Source of the DNA: Barthelona sp. PCE
Lineage: Eukaryota; Metamonada: BaSk clade
Direction: 5' to 3'
Assembly (NCBI GenBank): GCA_040285745.1
Contig: JAUFOR010000005.1
Location: 248,001-312,000, forward strand
Length of the DNA: 64,000 nucleotides
How positions within the stretch are numbered: the stretch's first letter is position 1; every line of letters starts with the position of its first letter. Shown one piece after another: positions 17,976-27,380 of the stretch. A program made the translations under genes and the position numbers. The notes under the pieces were generated by a model. It was given only the letters and a program-made list of their open reading frames with translations, was not told where the DNA came from and made no database searches.

Positions 17976-20477
17976 TTTATCGAAAAATGAATCACTGAAC
18001 TCCTCTTCGCTCAACACCTCCTCCACATCACTGTCCATTAGGAAGTTATCGAAGAATTCCGACTGCGCTTTGGGTTGATAAGCAAGCAGCAGTGTAGGCA
18101 TAGTTTCAGATTTTGAGATTGTGGAGTTTGTAAAACGACGACCAGTAAAGATATCTGGAACAACACTGAATACATTTTTTGATGTTTTGAAACCCTTGAG
18201 TTTGAAAGCACCTAATAAATTAATGCTGTATTCAGTGACTGGCGTCTCCATATCGATGTTGTTCTGGACCCATTGAGTCACGCTTTTCGACACCAAGATC
18301 TGACCACCCTCTGCCAGCGATGAAATGCGAGCCGCTAAGTTGACATCAGTACCGAAAAAGTCAAGGCGGCGGTTCACAGTGTTCAGTTTAACCTTGGGGT
18401 TACCAAAAGACAGACCCATCTTGATACGAGGACCGCGCCAGATGAGACGGCGTTGGTCATCGTACATTTCTCCGTAGCGCGGCTGGTTAAGCAGCTTATC
18501 GTGCCAGGGGGCAAGTAACAAAGCTGTTTGAACATAAATGGCAAAGTCTATTGCACGGGCAGGGTTGGAGAAAGCAACCATAAACGTTTCTCCCTCAACC
18601 TTGACCTCGTATCCACCGAACACGTGATGCTGTAGAGCTTGGCGGAATACGTCGCAGTACATCGAAGCTACATAGTCCATGATGTCTGCGTGGCGCGTCC
18701 ACAACAAGGCACCTCCATCGAGCTTCGCAAACAGGATGCACACGTCACCGTATGGTACACTTGGTTGTGTGTCATGGGAAAATGACATGAAACAGAGAGA
18801 TGACGTTGTGGAGCGCGTTAGTAATGTATTTTGCCCACCTACAGGCTGTATCATGAGGGTTTGACTATTCATGGACGTATTAACCATGTTGGAGAACACG
18901 TCAGATGACGAAGAATTGAGGGGTTTGGGGTTGGTTAGGACTTCCGTCGAAAACTCAGCCAGCGAGTGTATCATGACAAATGAAGAGTCGATAGCCTGCT
19001 GTAGGAGCATGTTGAAGATGTCGTTTTGATACGCGTCAAGGCCCTGGTTGATCGCCAAGTTAACAAAGAGCAGTCCGCCATCGCTGTCGCCGCAGGAAAT
19101 TAAGTTCTGCGAGAAAGACTCGATCTTTGAAAAAATGGTAAAGGGGTGGGAGACCATACTGGTCAGAACGATGTTGCCTTCACCGTCCAACGAATCCAGG
19201 GGTATCTCCTTCATCAGGATGAGAGCACCGTCGGTTCGAATCCCGCCAACGGCATAGATGCGGTAGTAGTCTTCTCCCACCTCTGATGGCATCAAGAATT
19301 CGCCAAGCGGGAAGTACGCTGCCTCATGCACAACATCGATAACCTTCAGTTCATTACTCTCTATATCAAGGGATTCAACAAGATTTCTGAACCTTTGGGC
19401 TGCCCACCGGTTGAAAACGATAGCAGCAGGCATTCCGTCGATCTCCTCAATGATCTTTAGCGATTCGCCAAAGCGCGTCACCTTTCCAGTGATTGATGTA
19501 GGCGAGAAGGGCACGCTGAAGAACTTCATGATAGGGTTCGATGGCCACATTGGCGCAAAGATAATGCCATCATACGTGAATCCCTTTTGGTTTGCAATGA
19601 ATCCGACACCACTGTTGCTGGACGCAACAGTGGCACCAAATACTTGTACAGAGTTGCCGTACACCTGTCTAAGTGCAGCAATGCCCGCCTCCTCAACGCC
19701 CTCGGTGCTGAAAACCATAACGAATTCAGGTGGTTCGCTAATGGAAACACGAGATCTCTGGGCGGTTGTGATGAGGGTATCTGTCAGCGTGAGTCCCTCG
19801 TCGATGCCCGCGCTGAGGTCGCGCAGCTCCACGCTGTGATTACTGTGTCTGTCATGGATGGCAAAGACTCCAACTGAGTTGGGTTCTGAAACGACACCAT
19901 TGTTTGTCGAAAAGCGATCGTAAGATGTCGTAATGATGAATGGGCAGTCAAGCATCTGGGTGAAATATTTGTGAAGCGACTGAATGGGGAATCCAATTTG
20001 GACGACGAAAAAAACAAAGGTTGGTGCAAAAAGAAGAGAGTTATGAATACAAGTAAGGGCTAGTCTCAGATCTTCTGGGAAGGACTCTTCTGAATCAAAT
20101 TCGAAGACGTGGCTGACGTTATCGACATGCTCCTTCGTCAACCCGCATTTTGGATCGACAGTCGTGAACGTCAATGCCTCGTTCTTACCTGCAAGCAAGC
20201 TCTCATATACGAGAAATTGAAGAGCATAGCTGTGCGAAACAACGTTACCTGATGAATGTCTGAGTAGAACAGGGCAACCAAAATGGTTTGAAACAAGGCG
20301 ACGCAGTTGTTGTGTTGACGTGAAAGGATCTATTGAAAACACCCCTTCTGCTCCTTCATGTTGAACTATTACATCAACTGTATTTGAGAAAAACGCACTC
20401 CTAGTTCTAGGTAGATTGTTAGATAACTCCGGTCCCTGAGATGACCAATTCAAAACAGATGTAGCTTTTTTCAACAT
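17967..20477 (-). CDS. FIST-domain sensor fused to class III nucleotide cyclase
   Basis: 836 residues. About residues 60-450 match FIST N and C sensory domains: a VMVFSTEGV segment, then GATVASSNSGVGF, and later GGIRTDGALIL. FIST is thought to bind small ligands and is common in bacterial signal transduction. The C-terminal third (about 570-790) is a class III cyclase homology domain: GGYEVKVEGETFMVAF, IKMGLSFGNPK, then LDFFGTDVNLAARISSLAEG. The Lys before VEGE and the Asp of LDFFG are the adenine-type specificity pair. However, the first metal Asp is replaced (FAKLDGG where FxDI is usual) and the second (GD) is GE. No transmembrane segment is seen, so it appears soluble. It may be an active divergent adenylyl cyclase or a ligand-binding pseudocyclase. 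A CCTTTT box lies 18 bases before the ATG. Confidence 0.8.
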   Translation of the reverse strand: MLKKATSVLNWSSQGPELSNNLPRTRSAFFSNTVDVIVQHEGAEGVFSIDPFTSTQQLRRLVSNHFGCPVLLRHSSGNVVSHSYALQFLVYESLLAGKNEALTFTTVDPKCGLTKEHVDNVSHVFEFDSEESFPEDLRLALTCIHNSLLFAPTFVFFVVQIGFPIQSLHKYFTQMLDCPFIITTSYDRFSTNNGVVSEPNSVGVFAIHDRHSNHSVELRDLSAGIDEGLTLTDTLITTAQRSRVSISEPPEFVMVFSTEGVEEAGIAALRQVYGNSVQVFGATVASSNSGVGFIANQKGFTYDGIIFAPMWPSNPIMKFFSVPFSPTSITGKVTRFGESLKIIEEIDGMPAAIVFNRWAAQRFRNLVESLDIESNELKVIDVVHEAAYFPLGEFLMPSEVGEDYYRIYAVGGIRTDGALILMKEIPLDSLDGEGNIVLTSMVSHPFTIFSKIESFSQNLISCGDSDGGLLFVNLAINQGLDAYQNDIFNMLLQQAIDSSFVMIHSLAEFSTEVLTNPKPLNSSSSDVFSNMVNTSMNSQTLMIQPVGGQNTLLTRSTTSSLCFMSFSHDTQPSVPYGDVCILFAKLDGGALLWTRHADIMDYVASMYCDVFRQALQHHVFGGYEVKVEGETFMVAFSNPARAIDFAIYVQTALLLAPWHDKLLNQPRYGEMYDDQRRLIWRGPRIKMGLSFGNPKVKLNTVNRRLDFFGTDVNLAARISSLAEGGQILVSKSVTQWVQNNIDMETPVTEYSINLLGAFKLKGFKTSKNVFSVVPDIFTGRRFTNSTISKSETMPTLLLAYQPKAQSEFFDNFLMDSDVEEVLSEEEFSDSFFDKSL

Positions 20478-20873
20478 AAAATGAAGATATTGGGAAAAGG
20501 AAAAGACGGAAAAACTAAAACGACATATTTAAACTCAGTTCACATTTCCATTCTTGAAATCGTGTGTCGTGAAAGGATAACGAAAGGAAATCATTCGGTT
20601 TCATTCTTTTTACTGTCAGAAAAGGAATATTTCTATCATTAGTTGTGTATTTCAGGTACATGCTAGTAATGCAGATGACCACTCTCAAACTAGATAAAAC
20701 AACGTATACTTCGAATATAGAATGTATATTTGCATCGTTTTGCATAAGCAGGTTTTCTGATTTAGATCTTGAAATTAAGGTGATTTAAATCAATGTTCAT
20801 TTCACTAGAATGGTTAGTTAACTGATTTTTAGAACACTGCCAACATATATTAGCTTGTTAATGTCTTTCAATA
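20478..20873. other. intergenic region between divergent genes
   Basis: About 400 bases between the minus-strand cyclase start and the plus-strand small gene. Apart from the cyclase CCTTTT box at 20495-20500, I see no motif. A minus-strand open frame at 20515-20745 has no recognisable features. Confidence 0.4.
20495..20500 (-). promoter_or_regulatory. CCTTTT box of FIST-cyclase gene
   Basis: Minus-strand CCTTTT, 17 bases before the ATG, followed by CCCAATATCTTCATTTT. Confidence 0.5.
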
Positions 20874-21202
20874 ATGCTTTACTCCAAATGTTTACAATGT
20901 AGCATTATCAACGAATTTGAGGAATTCAATGGGCACAAAATTCCAGAAAGTTTACAATATCGCCAAATTCGAAACATACACCCTGAAATTCAATTTTTCT
21001 GTTCATTGTCAGATTTTTGACAGTTTTTATGTTTGGTATTGATGCAAATAGAGAGCTTCCACAGAAACAGGGGTTCTTGGAAGAGCATAATGATGCCATT
21101 CCTGAAGAAATTTCATTCTTTGAGGCTATGATATTTATTAACGATAACGCTGCTCCCGCGAACCAAAATTCGTATTTGGAGAAGCTTAAGAACACTGAGT
21201 AG
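20874..21202 (+). pseudogene. small gene of about 109 codons with a single frame break
   Basis: From ATG 20874 a frame of 48 codons rich in Glu, Phe, Asn and Gln ends at a TGA at 21018-21020. A second frame opens there and runs to a TAG at 21202. The break falls on a run of five T (21014-21018). One extra T would join the two into a single protein of about 109 residues with even composition: the first part has two CxxC-like cysteines near the start, the second is acidic and helical. I do not recognise the family. It could be a true small gene with a homopolymer error, a site of minus-one frameshifting, or a relic. An antisense frame of 89 codons overlaps but looks like a shadow. Confidence 0.4.
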
Positions 21203-21216
21203 ATATTTATCCTATT

Positions 21217-21951
21217 CTATTCCAATGAATTGCATATTTTGAACTGTTCTACCCAGTTTTTAAGTTGTTGTTGATACTCCTCGCATCTCTTATGCCATCT
21301 CATATCCAGTGTGTGCATCTCATCCTTGTGAGAGTTTTCTAAAGCAAGTATCCTAGTAGTATACATTTTTTGGATTTCCTTGATTTGTCTTTTGTTATTT
21401 TCCAGATTCATATCCTTCTGCATGTCGAGTTCAGCAGATATCTGTTCATTGTAGTTAGTTAATTGCGATTTTGAGACGTTTAACAGTTGAATACTTTCTT
21501 TTTTCAGATCCCTCATGCTTTCTTTAATTAGTAAAAGATTGGAATTAACAGCACTGATGTGGTCGTTTATGCTCTCGAGTAAATTACGTGACAATGTTGG
21601 TTTTAGGAGATCATCTATCTCATTTTTTCTAGGCTCGCTTTTGTCCTCGCAAATTATAGTTGATAAGTGTTCTAATCTTGCCATGCGCTCATCAAGCATC
21701 GTTAAAGCTGGTGCCATTCCGTTATCCGTTCTCTCAGAACCTGCTCTATTCTTTCTTAAAAGAACGCGTTTTGTGATATGTTTCTTAATCTCAAGGTACT
21801 TCGCAAGTACACCTTCATCAGCAATCTGTTGAATAAGTTGTTCAGAAACGCTTAGAAGTTCAAGTAGACAGGTTACTTCAAAGGTCCCTGGTTCAATATC
21901 TCCAAAAAGTAACAATTCACTTAGAGACACTGCTGTTTTTCCCGTTTGCAT
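21217..21951 (-). CDS. coiled-coil protein of unknown function
   Basis: 244 residues from ATG at 21951. The N-terminal 60 residues are Leu-rich and probably globular. From about residue 95 to the end there is a heptad-like pattern of Leu, Ile, Met and charged residues typical of coiled coil, with few prolines. The C-terminus has several Trp and Cys residues. No signal peptide or membrane segment is present. Upstream in-frame codons lack an ATG. It faces the small plus-strand gene tail to tail with 14 bases between the stops. Such proteins are often cytoskeletal or centrosomal, but nothing specific supports that here. Confidence 0.65.
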   Translation of the reverse strand: MQTGKTAVSLSELLLFGDIEPGTFEVTCLLELLSVSEQLIQQIADEGVLAKYLEIKKHITKRVLLRKNRAGSERTDNGMAPALTMLDERMARLEHLSTIICEDKSEPRKNEIDDLLKPTLSRNLLESINDHISAVNSNLLLIKESMRDLKKESIQLLNVSKSQLTNYNEQISAELDMQKDMNLENNKRQIKEIQKMYTTRILALENSHKDEMHTLDMRWHKRCEEYQQQLKNWVEQFKICNSLE

Positions 21952-22464
21952 AAAAATTCGTACCAAAAAAGAAGTACTTGCAATGAAAAGGGATTCAGTA
22001 GAATATACGACATTTTACAGTAAAGTATGAATTGATAGCTATTGAGACGGTATTTAGAATACACACTGCATTCATTATACCAATGATAAGTGATGAATGA
22101 AAAATTTTTGGAAAATTGAAAAAAATTGAAAAAAAATGAAAAAAAAAACAGCCCCATGTGAATGTTGTGGCTACAACAACTCCAAAAATAAACAGAAATA
22201 AGTTTAAAATGAAACATTACAGAACATAACTATAACGTGCATAAAAGGGTTCAAACTAGACAGTCAAAAGCAAGCTTACACCAAACAAGAGCAAAATAAG
22301 TATTAGATTCACATAGGAAAAAAAACATCCAAACAAGACAAACTTTCAGCTACCTTACTGAACTACTGTATTAGAAATGGCTTCAATAAGCACTAGAACG
22401 ACTAAATATGACTGAATAAAGGTGAGAAACTTCCTTTCAATTATTCTACTTTTTTGTTCACAGA
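21952..22464. other. divergent promoter region with phased A-tracts
   Basis: About 510 bases between the start of the minus-strand coiled-coil gene and the uS12 gene. It has A-tracts of growing length beginning after G at 22111, 22118, 22128 and 22138 (spacing 7, 10 and 10 bases). Tracts phased to the helical repeat bend DNA and disfavour nucleosomes. A CCTTTC box at 22433-22438 lies 27 bases before the uS12 ATG. No other gene is evident. Confidence 0.5.
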
Positions 22465-23061
22465 TGGGGTATTTCCTTCGATTTGCCCAATGCTTATTCT
22501 ACTATTTGAAGTGACTTTCGTAACGTTTTCTTGAAAAGAAGCTGATTCTGTAGTTTTTTAGAATTTTTTAACGTTACGTCGTTTTTCGAATAAGAGATTA
22601 CATTGGGAATGTCCATTTTAAGACGGTAACTTACATTTAGAAAGCCTCGTGGTATTAACGCTGGTAGAAAGTTGCGTAATCATCGTAAGATTCAACGTTG
22701 GGCTGACAAGCGTGTCAAAACCGCCCTTCTCCGTGGTGCTTCAAGCGGTGGTCCTATGGGTGGCGCTTCTCACGCCCTCGGTACTGTTTTAAAGAAAATC
22801 GGTATTGGTCCTAAGCAGCCTAACTCTGCCGTTCGTAAGTGTGTCAGAGTTCAGTTGAACAAGAACGACAAGATCATTCTTGCTTATGTTCCTTGGGATG
22901 GTTCTCTTGGCTACATTCTTGACAAGAACAAGGTTCTTATTTCCGGTATGGGTCGTTCTGGCCGTTGTGTCGGTGATCTTCCTGGTGTCCGTTTTAAGGT
23001 TGTTAAGGTTGGTGCTCAATCTCTCATCGCTTTGTGGAGAGGTCGTGACAAGAACGCTTAA
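22465..23061 (+). CDS. RPS23: ribosomal protein uS12 (RPS23), two exons
   Basis: Exon 1 is only ATGGG (22465-22469); exon 2 runs from 22641 to the stop at 23059-23061. Joined they begin MGKPRGINAGRKL, the invariant start of eukaryotic uS12, and continue with HRKIQRWADKRVK and the decoding-site loop KQPNSAVRKCVRVQL, giving 141 residues (about 143 in animals). The protein sits in the 40S decoding centre and checks codon-anticodon pairing. The conserved Pro that is hydroxylated in other eukaryotes lies in QPNSAV. Codon use is biased to C- or T-ending codons and CGT for Arg, as expected of a highly expressed gene. An intron immediately after the first codons is typical of ribosomal protein genes in intron-poor genomes. 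Confidence 0.95.
22470..22640 (+). other. 171-base intron in the uS12 gene
   Basis: Donor GTATTT at 22470, acceptor ATTTAG ending 22640. Placement is fixed by the need to restore MGKPRGIN. It contains a perfect 9-base inverted repeat, CGTAACGTT at 22519-22527 and AACGTTACG at 22570-22578, that could form a stem drawing the two splice sites together. Confidence 0.85.
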
Positions 23062-23224
23062 TTAGTTTTTACACAGATCTGATTCTCAGAATAAAAGAAT
23101 ACCATACATTGGTTGTATTAAATCTGTTCGAATTGAGAAAAGACGGCTTTTTGTTTGTTTTTCAATTCATCCCTATTATTATTATTTTGTAGACTTTTGG
23201 GACAGGAAAACACGCTATATATCA

Positions 23225-26179
23225 ATGTCTAGCGTGATAACACAACCTCCTTTGATTACAAACCAGTCTATCAAGGAGAAAATTCCGGTTGAACAAGATT
23301 TTGAGAATGAAGAAGATTTTGACAATGAGGAATCAGTTTTTGCTTTGCGAGATCTCCAAAATGAGATATTTTTATTAAAAAAAGACATAAAGAAGATGAA
23401 TAACCAATGCGAATTTTTGAAGGGTCAGTTAGAGCGTCGCACAAAAATCATGCGTGTACAGAGATCAGAATACTACAAGCAGCTTATGGCATTGAAAGAA
23501 ATGTTATATCAGCGCATGAGATTGGGAGAGGATTACCAGCCGGACCTTTTGCCGAGTTTCGGAAAGGATCTTAACTTTGAGAATGCTAACCAGGGTGAAG
23601 AGTTCAAGAAGAAGGTGTCCAAGCTGGTTAAAGAGCAGACAAGGAAGCTTCAGGAGCGTCATAAGCAGAAGGTGAAAATGGTTGAGGAAAAGATGCGGCA
23701 ACAAGACGAGGAAAACAAGAAAGAGATTGAAAAGCTAACCAAGGAGCACGAAAACGCCGCAGGAGCAAAGAAAGAGCTGGAGCTTGAACTGAAGAGAGCG
23801 TTGGACGAGTATGAAGCTGATGTAAGCAGCATTACTGAGAAATATGAGGGGCAGATCACAGAATTACAAGAAAGCCGTGACAAAGAGGTGTTACAGTTAA
23901 CTAAGGATCTTGCTCGGCTGGAAGATGATTATGAAGAGTCTACGACGCAAATTGCCAAGCTTTCAAAGCTGAACGACGACTTGGACTTGGAGGTGGATTT
24001 CGTGAAGAAGGAGCTTGAAACCAAAACATCTGAGGTCCAGGAACAGAGAGAAGCCATCGAGAGACTCAAGAACTCATCACAGAACTCAACCGAGAAAATT
24101 GACGGACTCACAAAGGAGCTAGACTTTGTCAAGAGTGATTATGACACGTACCGCGATACGACGCAGGAGACAATCAAGTCCCTGGAGTTCGACCGAGATA
24201 GTCTGATGAAACGTGTTGATGCAAAGCGCCAAGAGTGCGAGAAGTTGATGATAGAACTTGATCATGTGAAAAGCGAGGGAGATTCACGCATGCGTGAAGT
24301 ACAAGACCAGTATGAGCGGGCGATGCGCGAGAAGGAGCAGCAAGGTCAGGATACTGAATTGAAGATTAACCGTTTAGAGCGTGATCTTTCGGCGGCAGAG
24401 GAAGAGCTAATCAAGCTGAGAGCTCATATTCGCGATCTCGAAAGCCAGCTCGAGGACGCCACAGAGAATGGTGCTGCAGCACAACAGGCGTTGGAAGATG
24501 AACTCAGGCAGTTGAAGGAGGAGGAAACTGAGAGGCTAAAGGAAATTGCGGCTCTGAAAGAGGAGCTGCTCCAAGCCACCCAGTCTGTGCATGAGACCAA
24601 GGAGCTGGCGCGCCAGGCATCTCAACGGGACATGGAGCAGGAGAGCACCATCATCAGTCTTTCACAACAGATTGCCGACTTGGAAGAGTCCATTAGCAGC
24701 AGTGACGCGGATTTCCAGGTGCTCAAGGGCGAGAATGCTCGCCTTCTAGACCTTGTTGAGCGCATCAAGGCTGAGCGCGACGAAGCAATCGAGCAGGCAA
24801 AGGCAAAGACGAACATGGAATATGTGGCTGAGCCTTTGGATCTTGATAATATCGAAACACACGACATGATGACGTCTATGACGCCGCGCGATATGGACGA
24901 GACCGGAACAATTATGTCTTCCCGCTCATCTTCAAAGCTCACACAGTCCATGTCAAGCTTCCCCCAGATCACCCCCAGCTCCGATCAGTTTATTCGCCAT
25001 GAGCATGAACCTGCCGAAGTATTCATGGATGGTGCCACCACTAACCGCTCAGAGAGCCAGATGTCCACCCACTCGTTCGGAATGGACACAACTGACATAT
25101 TTGGGCGTTTCTCACGTCCTGGTTCAAAAGGTAGTCGCCCTGGTAGCAGTCGCCCCAAGAGCAGCGCATCCCGCCCCGGTAGTAGCAGTGGTCGCCCTGT
25201 ATCCCGTGAGGGTCGCCCTATTTCGCGTGAAAGTCGTCCTGGTAGCAGTGGTCGCACTTCTAGCAGGCAACATAGACCAACTGGTGTCAACGTATACACT
25301 GAGATCACTGATGCAGATCTCGAATATTTGCGTTCAGCAGCAGTTCCAGCATTTACAGATCCGGACAGTGCCTTTGCCAAGAAGCACCAAGAGGTGAAAC
25401 GCCGTCTCGATGATGTCGAGTCGTTAAGCACAATGGTGCAGCAGGCGACCAACCTTGAGAGACAGGTCATAAAGGCCGAATACCAGCTGTTGCGCGAGGA
25501 GGAGCGAAGCAGGCAACTGGATGTTGAGCGTCGTGCACTTGAGGCAACAATTCGCAGCACACAGACGCACGAGGACATCCAGAAGTTGTCCATCTTTGAC
25601 AGATTGGCGGCTCGAGGAGATGAAATGCGCAGACGTATCAATGACCGCAAGTCACAGCTTGAGAGGGAGCGTCAGCGCAACCTTGAGTTAGTGTTGGCTG
25701 CTGTCAATTTATTGGTGAAGCCGGTGATTCCTGCCGTCGATCCAAATGACACCTTTGTGGCAGATTCCGCGTTGTATGGAACTTCAATGGGAGCGATGGA
25801 CAGTACCTTCAAGGCCAATGATAAACAATACACAAAGAAGGCAATTTCCTTGTTAGAGACAGATCCGACGCGTCCGCCGTCACGTGGGCCAAGCGCTGCT
25901 TTGCTCAGCGAAGAGGTGCCACGTGCTATTAAGCCACCGTCATCGCCTCGTGTTGCGAAAACACCCACCAAATCAAGGCCGCTTTCACGTAGCTCACCAA
26001 GTAGCAAACGCAGAGATCGTTTTGACCCAAGGCGAACACAGGTCAAGTCGGCTTCCAAACTGAACAGGAGTGACTTTGCGCGCTTGTCATCACCTTCACG
26101 ACAGGAACGTCGTAGTGCTCTTATGCGAATTCTTAGTCAGGGAGCGAATGAAGGACAGAGTCAAAAGAACACACACTAA
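23225..26179 (+). CDS. long coiled-coil protein with Arg-Pro-Gly-Ser repeat region
   Basis: 984 residues. Residues about 30-540 form nearly unbroken heptad-type coiled coil rich in Glu, Lys, Gln and Leu. A Ser/Pro/Thr region follows, with repeated RPGS, RPKS and RPVSRE units near residues 630-680, then a second coiled coil (about 720-825), and a basic SRP-rich tail (about 875-960). The basic SxP and RPxS units resemble microtubule-binding or phosphorylation-rich linkers. There is no motor, signal peptide or membrane segment. Neighbours do not fix its role. A structural protein of the flagellar or mastigont cytoskeleton is a reasonable guess, but sequence alone cannot show it. Start ATG 23225 is the first in frame. 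Confidence 0.7.
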   Translation: MSSVITQPPLITNQSIKEKIPVEQDFENEEDFDNEESVFALRDLQNEIFLLKKDIKKMNNQCEFLKGQLERRTKIMRVQRSEYYKQLMALKEMLYQRMRLGEDYQPDLLPSFGKDLNFENANQGEEFKKKVSKLVKEQTRKLQERHKQKVKMVEEKMRQQDEENKKEIEKLTKEHENAAGAKKELELELKRALDEYEADVSSITEKYEGQITELQESRDKEVLQLTKDLARLEDDYEESTTQIAKLSKLNDDLDLEVDFVKKELETKTSEVQEQREAIERLKNSSQNSTEKIDGLTKELDFVKSDYDTYRDTTQETIKSLEFDRDSLMKRVDAKRQECEKLMIELDHVKSEGDSRMREVQDQYERAMREKEQQGQDTELKINRLERDLSAAEEELIKLRAHIRDLESQLEDATENGAAAQQALEDELRQLKEEETERLKEIAALKEELLQATQSVHETKELARQASQRDMEQESTIISLSQQIADLEESISSSDADFQVLKGENARLLDLVERIKAERDEAIEQAKAKTNMEYVAEPLDLDNIETHDMMTSMTPRDMDETGTIMSSRSSSKLTQSMSSFPQITPSSDQFIRHEHEPAEVFMDGATTNRSESQMSTHSFGMDTTDIFGRFSRPGSKGSRPGSSRPKSSASRPGSSSGRPVSREGRPISRESRPGSSGRTSSRQHRPTGVNVYTEITDADLEYLRSAAVPAFTDPDSAFAKKHQEVKRRLDDVESLSTMVQQATNLERQVIKAEYQLLREEERSRQLDVERRALEATIRSTQTHEDIQKLSIFDRLAARGDEMRRRINDRKSQLERERQRNLELVLAAVNLLVKPVIPAVDPNDTFVADSALYGTSMGAMDSTFKANDKQYTKKAISLLETDPTRPPSRGPSAALLSEEVPRAIKPPSSPRVAKTPTKSRPLSRSSPSSKRRDRFDPRRTQVKSASKLNRSDFARLSSPSRQERRSALMRILSQGANEGQSQKNTH

Positions 26180-26214
26180 CTGTACACTCGTGTTTCTGTA
26201 AATAATTCGCTTTA

Positions 26215-26694
26215 TTATATTATCCTGAGGATAAGTGTTTTCTTATCTATTTGTAGTTGTTCAATTGTTCTATTCAATGGAAGCTCTGTCTCGGTGTCAT
26301 TTTCACGTAAGAAGAGTGCCAGTCTCCGCCTTTCATTACTCCTATTGTTCTTAATCCGCAAATTCAAGTCCCTATTCAGTTGATCGAGGATCCTTCCCAA
26401 TTTATACGACTTCTCAAAATAACATGATGCAAATTGTTCTTTAGGCTCGACTTCCACAAAGAAATCGACTCTCCTGATAGGATCAATGTTGTCGTTACCG
26501 ATAACGATACTTTTTGTGGGTGTATGTCGAGGTTGGAGTGTTTGGCTACCTCTTAATGTTTGTTTAGCATTTCTGCAGTTGTGGTCGTAAGGAAATCGAT
26601 GTTCTCGACAATAAACGTTGTTACACTCCATACATCTTAGAGTAGCAGTTTCAGAACAGATTGCACATGGTATTGATGTTTTATGAGAAAACAT
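26215..26694 (-). CDS. AN1-type zinc finger protein with ubiquitin-like tail (ZFAND1-like)
   Basis: 159 residues. Residues about 9-41 hold one AN1 zinc finger: CAIC, then CMEC, C-x-x-H and H-x-C, giving the spacing of Cys and His ligands expected of AN1. The C-terminal 90 residues look like a beta-grasp fold with a conserved small-domain pattern (FFVEVEPKEQ ... LGRILDQL ... ending LILRI), similar to the ubiquitin-like domain of ZFAND1 and Cuz1. Those proteins bring Cdc48/p97 to the proteasome and stress granules after arsenite stress. Only one finger is present where ZFAND1 has two. Start is the first ATG; the longer frame to 26754 lacks one. A CCTTTT box lies about 40 bases upstream. Confidence 0.75.
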   Translation of the reverse strand: MFSHKTSIPCAICSETATLRCMECNNVYCREHRFPYDHNCRNAKQTLRGSQTLQPRHTPTKSIVIGNDNIDPIRRVDFFVEVEPKEQFASCYFEKSYKLGRILDQLNRDLNLRIKNNRSNERRRLALFLRENDTETELPLNRTIEQLQIDKKTLILRII

Positions 26695-27380
26695 TTGTGG
26701 AAATTTGATGTTTTGTGCTGAAATACGAGTTTTAAAAGGAACAAAGTGGCCCAAGCAAAGAGGGATAGAAATGTTAAAACATTAAACTGTTCAATTCTCG
26801 GTTCCACATAATTTCTCTACGCCATACTGTTTTTACTTGCTTTCGGTGAAGCCGTGTGTGTAGTTTGTAGAGGGAAAGAGCACTTTTGTGGGCCTTAATA
26901 TTTATTACTTTTTTGTGAGTTGAAGTAGTGTTAGTATGACAACCAAGTTTCAAAAAACAATATTTACAATAATATACTAATTTTAAAGACACAAAAAATT
27001 ACAAGACAACAAGACAACAAATTATACACTATTAAGACTAATGAGAATCTTTAAAATACGAAAAACACTTAAAATTAGTAACATATTGTAACGTTGTTAT
27101 AATAACAACTAAGTCAGATAATATTTTCCGCATGAGGTTCCGAAGAACTAAAATGCTTACTCGGTCAGGGATACGTTTTCATCATTGACAATAGTTTAAC
27201 ATACATTGAATTGTTTTAAATAAGGAAAGAAATGAAAATGCAAATTTTCTGCTTGTTTTTACAGCTACATTCTTTTCCTGCCGTACAAAGAATGAAATAC
27301 CTTCAGAACTCCGAACGAGTGTGCAAAATAATGTGAGTTTGTTCCTCTTCAGATTAAAAACTATAATAGTTCGAATTGAA
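26695..27380. other. AT-rich intergenic gap
   Basis: Nearly 700 bases. A minus-strand open frame of 72 codons at 26774-26992 has no motif and no in-frame upstream signal beyond chance. No tRNA cloverleaf or CRISPR-like repeat is seen. It contains the CCTTTT box for the AN1 gene at 26734-26739 (minus strand). Confidence 0.45.

Noticed and set aside
26774-26992. Minus-strand open frame of 72 codons
   Set aside because: No motif, no CCTTTT box and AT-rich composition; likely chance.
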